From JBFMFH01 sp964481395 (lineage in GTDB: Bacteria > Acidobacteriota > Vicinamibacteria > Vicinamibacterales > JAKQTR01): DNA of 8,675 bases. Made by a program: the position numbers and the translations under genes. Shown piece after piece: positions 4,336 to 8,675 of this stretch. The stretch covers positions 1 through 8,675 of the forward strand of contig CAYZYG010000157.1 of assembly GCA_964481395.1 (NCBI GenBank). The letters run 5' to 3'. The first letter of the stretch is position 1, and each line of letters opens with the position of its first letter. The notes beneath the pieces are model-generated. The model made no database searches and was not told where the DNA came from. It worked only from the letters and a program-made list of their open reading frames with translations.

Positions 4336-5331
4336 ATGACGCCTGAGCGGCGAGCATCCATCCGGCGCGTCGTCATCGGGTCGGTCCTGGGGGCCGGAGC
4401 GCTCTGGCTGTCGCTGCGCGGGGTCGATGTCGAGGCGCTTGGCCGCGCGCTTGCGGGAACGGATGTCCCCCTCGGGCTGGCCGCCCTGGCGTCGACCATC
4501 GGTGCCCTGCTGCTGGTCGTCAGCCGCTGGAAAACCCTGTTCGGCCCGGACGGCGCGCGCGTGACGTTTCGCGCGCTGTTCAGGTCGATGGTCGTTGGTC
4601 AGGCGCTCAACATCCTCGTGCCCATCCGCCTGGGCGAGGTCGCACGGCTCTACAGCGTGGCGCGGCACTCGGCCGTGCCGACCGGCCGCGTGCTGGCGTC
4701 GCTCGCGCTCGAGAAGGTGTTCGAGTTGGGCACGTTCGGGACCGCGGCGGCGCTGGCTGCCGCCTGGATGGCCGTGCCGGAGAACCTGCCTGGCCGGGGA
4801 CTCACACGCGTGATGCTCGCGGGTGCCGCCCTTGCCCTGTTTGTCGTGTTCGCGCGATTCGGACCGGCTCTGGCGCAGTTCGCGGCGGAGCGGATCCCGT
4901 GGCTCCCGGCGTCCATTCGGAGGCGGCTGGCGAGCCTCGGCCACGATTTCGCTGCCGGGTTGCGCGCCCTTGATCGCCCTGGGGCGTTTGCTGCCGCCCT
5001 GGCGACCTCCGTCGCCAGCATGGCGCTGGCCGCGCTGGCCAACTATCTGCTCTTTCGGGCCATGGGAATTCCGCTCCCCCTCCACGCGTCGCTGGTGCTG
5101 CTGCTCGTGCTGCAGGTCGGCAGCGTGCCGCCGTCGCTGCCGGGCCGGATCGGCGTGTTCAACTACCTGACGGTGCTGACCCTCGGCTTCTACGGAGTCG
5201 ACCGCGCGACGGCGCTGGGCTACTCCGTCGTGCTCTACGCCATTGCCTACCTGCCCAAGGTGCTCCTGGGGGCGGTGTTCCTGTCGGACCGCACTTGGCG
5301 CCCAGGCGGGAGCGTGGAACGCGCGCCGTAG
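4336..5331 (+). CDS. Flippase-like integral membrane protein (UPF0104/YbhN, LPG synthase TM-domain family)
   Basis: From the ATG at 4336 the protein has 331 residues, mostly hydrophobic, with about eight membrane segments starting at residue 12. Family motifs are visible: NILVPIRLGEVAR (92-104), SLALEKVFE (122-130) and PPSLPGRIGVFNYL (265-278). This family shares the transmembrane part of lysylphosphatidylglycerol synthase and includes AglD/YbhN-type proteins linked to moving or modifying lipids and lipid-linked sugars; the exact substrate cannot be read from sequence. GGGGAG lies 9 bases before the ATG. An upstream in-frame ATG at 4270 would add residues encoded by heptad element G and is less likely; GTG at 4333 is a close alternative. 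The cytoplasmic lysyl-transferase domain is absent. Confidence 0.88.
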   Translation: MTPERRASIRRVVIGSVLGAGALWLSLRGVDVEALGRALAGTDVPLGLAALASTIGALLLVVSRWKTLFGPDGARVTFRALFRSMVVGQALNILVPIRLGEVARLYSVARHSAVPTGRVLASLALEKVFELGTFGTAAALAAAWMAVPENLPGRGLTRVMLAGAALALFVVFARFGPALAQFAAERIPWLPASIRRRLASLGHDFAAGLRALDRPGAFAAALATSVASMALAALANYLLFRAMGIPLPLHASLVLLLVLQVGSVPPSLPGRIGVFNYLTVLTLGFYGVDRATALGYSVVLYAIAYLPKVLLGAVFLSDRTWRPGGSVERAP

Positions 5332-5548
5332 TCCTCGTTTATTCCCTGGCCCGGATTCCGGAGTCTGGGCTCCGAGCGTGCCTCGCCGAAGCCGCGCGTC
5401 AGCGCGCTTGGGGAAGGCGGGTTCCTGGACGGCCCGTACCGGGTTATCGTTAGAATCAGCTGACACCTCGTGGTGGGCCTGGGCCGGTCCATAACTGGTC
5501 CCTGGTCCCCGGTCCCCGGTCCCGGTCTGTCGTCAGAACCGTTTTCGC
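5332..5548. promoter_or_regulatory. Intergenic region with TAGAAT promoter candidate and heptad element H
   Basis: A possible -10 box GTTAGAAT is at 5449-5456. The same GTTAGAAT string precedes the SurA-like gene at 7859-7866. No convincing -35 is seen. If used, the transcript of the small membrane protein would start near 5463 and contain heptad element H in its leader. Confidence 0.3.
5486..5529 (-). repeat. Heptad repeat element H
   Basis: Minus strand: GGGACCG, GGGACCG, GGGACCA, GGGACC, then AGTTATGGACCGGCC. It ends about 20 bp before the start of the small membrane protein gene. Confidence 0.83.
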
Positions 5549-5872
5549 ATGATCGACTGGTGGTTCGTCGCCGTCAACGGCCTCTGGATCTTCGGCGCCT
5601 CGATCTTCGTGGCGGCGTTTTCCTACCACCGCTGGCTGGCCGTCGAAACCGAGCGGCGGATGCGCGAGGTGTTCCGCGAGCGGTCGTGGCAGATCACCTA
5701 TCCCCTGGGCGCGACGCTGTTCTGCATCGGCTGGCTGCTCGGGGTCGCGGATCGGTGGTGGGAACGGGGCCTGTGGGGCGTGCTCGCCGCGTCGTTCTGC
5801 TGGCAGATGATCGGCGGGCTGCGGATGACCAGACCGGCACACGACGACGAACGGCCACGGGTTGACGAATGA
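5549..5872 (+). CDS. Small membrane protein, unknown function
   Basis: One hundred and seven residues with three hydrophobic segments (about 5-26, 50-66 and 74-91) separated by a basic, Arg/Glu-rich loop (ETERRMREVFRERSW). I do not recognise a family. Its stop overlaps the glycosyltransferase start as ATGA, so the two are likely translated together and may act together at the inner membrane. No clear Shine-Dalgarno precedes the ATG at 5549. Tryptophan is frequent for so short a protein. Confidence 0.75.
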   Translation: MIDWWFVAVNGLWIFGASIFVAAFSYHRWLAVETERRMREVFRERSWQITYPLGATLFCIGWLLGVADRWWERGLWGVLAASFCWQMIGGLRMTRPAHDDERPRVDE

Positions 5873-7221
5873 CCGCTCAGGCCGGAGACCCGCCGCCCTG
5901 TGCGCCAGGCGACCGCGCTCCGTCTCGTGACACGCAGCGTTCTCGGGTCGCAGCCGAACGCGACTCCAACCGATCCCCGGTCCCAGATCCCCGGCCCACG
6001 GCCGAGACGCGGGCTCGCAGAGTCCGCGTCTCGGCCGTCATCCCGTGCCTCAACGAAGTCGCCACAATCCGCGCGACCATCGACGCGCTCAGGCTCCAGA
6101 CGCATCCGCCCGACGAGATCGTCGTGGTCGACGGCGCCTCCACCGATGGCACGCTCGAGGTGCTGCGGGAGTTCCAGCACGAGCAGGAGGGTGAGCGCGG
6201 AACACCACATGGACTCGAGAACGGCGCCGGAGACTCCCAGAATCGAGCGCGGGAGCCGGAGCCGGAGCCTCCCCAGCGCGACGCGGGTGAGCCTCGTCAT
6301 CCGCTCGACTCGCCACACGGGGCCGACGCCAACGCCGGACGTCCGTCGCCCCACAAGGACGGCGCCCCCCGGCTGATCGTGCTGGTCGCGCCAGCCGCCT
6401 CGATTCCGCGAGCCGTGAATGCCGGTGTGCGCGCGGCGTCAGGCAACGTCATCGTGCGGATGGATGCCCATTCCGCGCCGGCTCCAGACTACATCGAGCG
6501 CGCGCTCGTCCGGCTGACAGAACCGCGGGCCGGCGTGGTCGGTGGTATTTGGAGGATCGCCCCGGGGGCGTCCACGGCGACCGCCGCCGCCATCGCCCGG
6601 GCCGTCTCTCATCCGCTCGGCGCCGGCGATGCCGCCTACCGAACCGGGCGCGTCCCGGAACCGCACGTCAACCGCGGAGTCGGCAGCGCGCGCGACGTCG
6701 ACACGGTTCCGTTTGGCTGTTTCACCCGCGACCTCTGGGCCTCACTGGGTGGATTCGACGAGCGCCTGCCCGTCAACGAAGATTACGAGTTCAACCACCG
6801 CGTCCGCGCGAGCGGGCTGCGCGTCATCCTCGATCCCGCCATCCAGTCGACCTACTTCGCGCGGCCGACGCTCGGGGCCCTGGCCCGGCAGTACGCCCGC
6901 TACGGCTGGTGGAAGGCGCGGATGTTGCGAATGCATCCCGCGTCGCTGCGCTGGCGGCAGGCGCTGCCGGCGGGGTTCGTGGTGTTGCTGGGGGGGCTGG
7001 CGGCTGCCGGTGTGTTCTGGCGCGATGCCTGGTGGGGACTGGCGGGTCTCGTCTGCTTTTACGTGGCCACGCTGGTTCTGGCGTCCCTCGCGATCTGCGC
7101 GCGGGAGGGCGATTGGTCGCGGCTGCCCGGCCTGCTCGGCGCCTTCGCCGTCGTCCATCTCGCCTGGGGCGCGAGCTTCGTCGCCAGTCTGGCGTTTCCC
7201 CGTCAATCACCCCCGGAGTGA
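5869..7221 (+). CDS. Family 2 glycosyltransferase, ExoA-like, membrane anchored
   Basis: Four hundred and fifty residues. The GT-A fold starts late, at about residue 53 (VSAVIPCLNEVATIRATIDA), with VVVDGASTDGT (85-95), the metal-binding motif as MDAH (198-201), FGCFTRDLWASLGGFDERLP (282-301) and the acceptor/catalytic region NEDYEFNHRVR (303-313). Three membrane segments close the protein (about 368-383, 386-408, 421-442). The order matches succinoglycan-type ExoA enzymes, which add sugars from nucleotide sugars to lipid-linked carriers at the inner membrane. Two regions are unusual. The first 50 residues are disordered and partly encoded by heptad element I. Residues about 104-165 are a hydrophilic, Glu/Pro/Arg/Gly-rich insertion between the second and third strands of the nucleotide-binding half. 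Both keep the frame. The donor sugar cannot be predicted. Confidence 0.9.
   Translation: MTAQAGDPPPCAPGDRAPSRDTQRSRVAAERDSNRSPVPDPRPTAETRARRVRVSAVIPCLNEVATIRATIDALRLQTHPPDEIVVVDGASTDGTLEVLREFQHEQEGERGTPHGLENGAGDSQNRAREPEPEPPQRDAGEPRHPLDSPHGADANAGRPSPHKDGAPRLIVLVAPAASIPRAVNAGVRAASGNVIVRMDAHSAPAPDYIERALVRLTEPRAGVVGGIWRIAPGASTATAAAIARAVSHPLGAGDAAYRTGRVPEPHVNRGVGSARDVDTVPFGCFTRDLWASLGGFDERLPVNEDYEFNHRVRASGLRVILDPAIQSTYFARPTLGALARQYARYGWWKARMLRMHPASLRWRQALPAGFVVLLGGLAAAGVFWRDAWWGLAGLVCFYVATLVLASLAICAREGDWSRLPGLLGAFAVVHLAWGASFVASLAFPRQSPPE
5966..5998 (-). repeat. Heptad repeat element I, inside the glycosyltransferase N-terminus
   Basis: Minus strand: GGCCGGGGATC, TGGGACC, GGGGATC, then GGTTGGAG. 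Read on the plus strand it gives SNRSPVPDPRP, within the long disordered N-terminal extension of the glycosyltransferase. Confidence 0.75.
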
Positions 7222-7310
7222 TTACCGGTGGTCGATCCTTTGCCCAGCCGTTTTGTGGCGGCCCCGGCGTCGCCTGTGCCAGTGGCCTGTGCATGCTGTA
7301 CCGAATCGCG

Positions 7311-7331
7311 ACTCCCGATTCCCGAATCCCG
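7311..7331. repeat. Third heptad repeat family (ATTCCCG type)
   Basis: Three consecutive 7-base units ACTCCCG, ATTCCCG, AATCCCG, followed by TCGAATC. It lies in the 150-bp gap between the convergent glycosyltransferase and the 50-residue membrane protein gene, where I see no gene or clear terminator. Confidence 0.6.
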
Positions 7332-7371
7332 TCGAATCACTCCCCTGTTTTCCCCAGCCGCAGGCTCCGTT

Positions 7372-7524
7372 TCATTCCCGCGTGAACGGCATCGGATGGC
7401 CCGCAATCCGGCGCCGGCGCTCGGCCGCCTCGCGGTCCTCCTTCCGACGGGCCAGTTCGCCGAGAATCGCGACCGTTATGGCGAAGACCAGCATCCCACC
7501 GAAGAAAACGAACCAGCCGCTCAT
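7372..7524 (-). CDS. Tiny single-pass membrane protein (50 residues)
   Basis: Translation from ATG at 7524 begins MSGWFVFFGGMLVFAITVAI and ends in a highly charged segment (ELARRKEDREAAERRRR). That is one membrane helix (about 3-22) with a basic cytoplasmic tail. GGAGAC lies 7 bases before the ATG, inside the preceding gene, and the start overlaps that gene's stop as ATGA. Coupled translation and a good ribosome binding site support a real gene. I do not recognise the family. Confidence 0.65.
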   Translation of the reverse strand: MSGWFVFFGGMLVFAITVAILGELARRKEDREAAERRRRIAGHPMPFTRE

Positions 7525-7724
7525 CGCCTGTCTCCGTTCCGAATGAGCCATCCTCCGGCAAGCAGCAGCAAGGCCCAGATCAGGATTCCCGCCGCACCCA
7601 GCCAGAACGAAAACCCGCCCCCGATGAGCGACTGCCCGAAGACCAGGGCGCCCGCGGCGAGGTTGGCCACGTCACCGAACTTGTCCCCGAAGTAGACCCG
7701 TCGCTCCCGTGAAAAGAATACCAT
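7521..7724 (-). CDS. Small two-helix membrane protein (67 residues)
   Basis: From ATG at 7724 the product begins MVFFSRERRVYFGDKFGD, then has two hydrophobic segments (about 20-37 and 40-62) rich in Gly and Leu, and ends RNGDRR. A longer form starting at 7847 would add 41 basic, Cys-containing residues without membrane character and is unlikely. It is the first gene of a two-gene unit diverging from the SurA-like gene. Function unknown; the charged N-terminus plus hairpin topology suggests a small accessory subunit, which is inference only. Confidence 0.65.
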   Translation of the reverse strand: MVFFSRERRVYFGDKFGDVANLAAGALVFGQSLIGGGFSFWLGAAGILIWALLLLAGGWLIRNGDRR

Positions 7725-7800
7725 CGTCGAACACCCCGGATGGTGGCAGTTCCTGCGTACATCGGACGGTTTGGGCCGCTTCGTGCGGCGCCTCCGGTCG

Positions 7801-7812
7801 AACTTGCAAGTT
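7801..7812. promoter_or_regulatory. Perfect 12-bp palindrome, possible operator
   Basis: AACTTGCAAGTT is its own reverse complement. It sits between the divergent 67-residue membrane protein and SurA-like genes and is relatively A/T-rich for this genome. A dimeric repressor site is possible; nothing identifies the protein. Confidence 0.35.
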
Positions 7813-7837
7813 CCACGCCCGTCCGTCCGAGTCGCTG

Positions 7838-7866
7838 ACCCGTCCAACGAAGAGACGGGTTAGAAT
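7838..7866 (+). promoter_or_regulatory. Promoter candidate for the SurA-like gene with overlapping hairpin
   Basis: TAGAAT at 7861-7866 could be a -10 box, giving a very short leader before GAGGA (7876-7880) and the ATG. ACCCGTC (7838-7844) and GACGGGT (7854-7860) are exact inverted repeats covering the spacer region. The best -35, CTGACC at 7835-7840, has a long 20-base spacing, so confidence is low. Confidence 0.35.
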
Positions 7867-7884
7867 GGATAGTTTGAGGAATCC

Positions 7885-8675
7885 ATGAAGAAGCTGATCG
7901 TAAGCATCGTCGGCGTCCTGTGCGTCGTGCTGCCACTGGCGGCTCGGGCCCAACAGCCCACAACGCAGGCCCCGCCACCTGCGCAGGCGCAGCCGCCAGC
8001 CCAGGCGCAGCAGCCCCCGGTCGGCCAGGCCCAACAGCCGCCAGCGCAAGTCCCCGCGGCCCCTGAGAAGGTCGAACTGCTCGAGCAGATCATCGTCAAG
8101 GTGAATGGCGAGATCATCACCAAGACCGACCTCGAGGCGCGCCAGGTCAACGCCCTCCGCTCGCGGGGCCAGCAACTCTCCGACGAGGAGCTCAGAAAGG
8201 CCATCGCCGAACTGACGCCGGACCTGCTCGTCGACTCTGTGGACGAGCTGCTCCTCCTCCAGCGAGGCAAGGAACTCGGCTACCGCGTCACCGACGACCA
8301 GTTCCAGCGCGTCCTCGAGAACATCCGCAAAGAGAACAAGCTCGAGAGCGACGCGCAGTTCGAAGCCGCCCTCAAGCAGGAAGGCCTGACGCTCGCCGAG
8401 TTGCGGAAGAACCTCGAGAAGCAGATGGTCATCAATCAGGTCCAGCAGGTCGAGGTGATGGGCCGGATTGGGGTCAGCGAGGCCGAGGCGCGCGCCTACT
8501 ACGAGGCGAACCCGAAAGAGTTCACCACGCCCAAGACCGTCACGCTGCGCGAGCTGGTCGTGAACGTGCAGGGCGACGGCGCCATGATCAACGTGGCCGC
8601 AGACGAGGCGGCCAGGGCGAAGATCGACGGGGCGCTCGCGCGCGCGAAGGCGGGGGAGTCGTTCGAGAAGATCGT
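7885..8675 (+). CDS. SurA/PpiC-type periplasmic chaperone and peptidyl-prolyl isomerase (3' end outside window)
   Basis: At least 263 residues are visible and the frame is still open at the window end. A signal peptide MKKLIVSIVGVLCVVLPLAA with likely cleavage after ARA (residue 22) is followed by a low-complexity Pro/Ala/Gln linker (23-58) with repeated PAQAQ. Then comes a SurA N-terminal-like domain: VNGEIITKTDLEAR (73-86), long helices to 190, and GVSEAEARAYYEANPKEFTT (196-215), where the parvulin (PpiC) domain begins with TLRELVV. SurA escorts outer-membrane proteins through the periplasm. GAGGA lies 4 bases before the ATG. The Pro/Ala/Gln linker is unusual for SurA and may span periplasmic distance. 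The catalytic PpiC core is not visible, so isomerase activity cannot be judged. Confidence 0.92.
   Translation, partial: MKKLIVSIVGVLCVVLPLAARAQQPTTQAPPPAQAQPPAQAQQPPVGQAQQPPAQVPAAPEKVELLEQIIVKVNGEIITKTDLEARQVNALRSRGQQLSDEELRKAIAELTPDLLVDSVDELLLLQRGKELGYRVTDDQFQRVLENIRKENKLESDAQFEAALKQEGLTLAELRKNLEKQMVINQVQQVEVMGRIGVSEAEARAYYEANPKEFTTPKTVTLRELVVNVQGDGAMINVAADEAARAKIDGALARAKAGESFEKI

Noticed and set aside
4150..5466. Long 438-codon open frame on the minus strand
   Set aside because: It is antisense to the flippase-like gene; its product is Arg/Gln/His-rich low-complexity, typical of shadow frames in GC-rich DNA.
544..5998. Heptad arrays as CRISPR or iteron origin
   Set aside because: There are no spacers between units, and copies are scattered over 5 kb among chromosomal genes with no replication gene.

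Overview
The window is GC-rich (roughly two-thirds G+C by eye) and looks like a scaffold from a diderm, flagellated, probably uncultivated bacterium. A SurA-type periplasmic chaperone implies an outer membrane. A FlrA/FleQ-like sigma-54 activator plus FliA implies flagella. The gene types, high GC and dense small intergenic repeats would suit an Acidobacteriota (Vicinamibacteria-like) genome, but that assignment is inference. Positions 3216-3315 are an assembly gap flanked by the same 55 bases on both sides, so the gap is probably an unmerged contig overlap.

Layout. 1-942 (+): 3' part of a sigma-54-dependent activator. 1052-1582 (-): NusG-like antiterminator of the UpxY type. 1746-2024 (-): short stand-alone histidine-kinase DHp-like protein. 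2285-3202 (-): fliA. 3203-3844: gene-free, with the gap, a sigma-54 type promoter and several repeats. 3845-4057 (-): 70-residue helix-turn-helix protein with GTG start, good ribosome binding site and a sigma-28-type promoter. 4336-5331 (+): flippase-like membrane protein. 5549-5872 and 5869-7221 (+): small membrane protein overlapping by ATGA an ExoA-like family 2 glycosyltransferase. 7372-7524 and 7521-7724 (-): two tiny membrane proteins, also overlapping by ATGA. 7885 to the end (+): SurA/PpiC-type chaperone, cut by the window edge.

How it fits together. The left half reads as a flagellar regulatory circuit: an enhancer-binding protein related to FlrA/FleQ, a -24/-12 promoter ahead of fliA, FliA itself, and a sigma-28 promoter ahead of the small HTH gene. 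The right half is envelope and polysaccharide biology; the UpxY-type antiterminator could serve such an operon.

The most unusual feature is a family of about ten short elements built from 7-bp units (GGGGAYC), most ending in a tail resembling AGTTATGG. They occupy nearly every intergenic space and have also entered coding regions: inside the AAA+ region of the sigma-54 activator, at the C-terminus of the DHp protein and at the N-terminus of the glycosyltransferase. The unit has no stop codon in any frame, so it can be read through as Gly/Pro/Asp/Arg-rich peptide. Two copies are textbook G-quadruplex motifs. Two further 7-bp repeat families with different units are also present.
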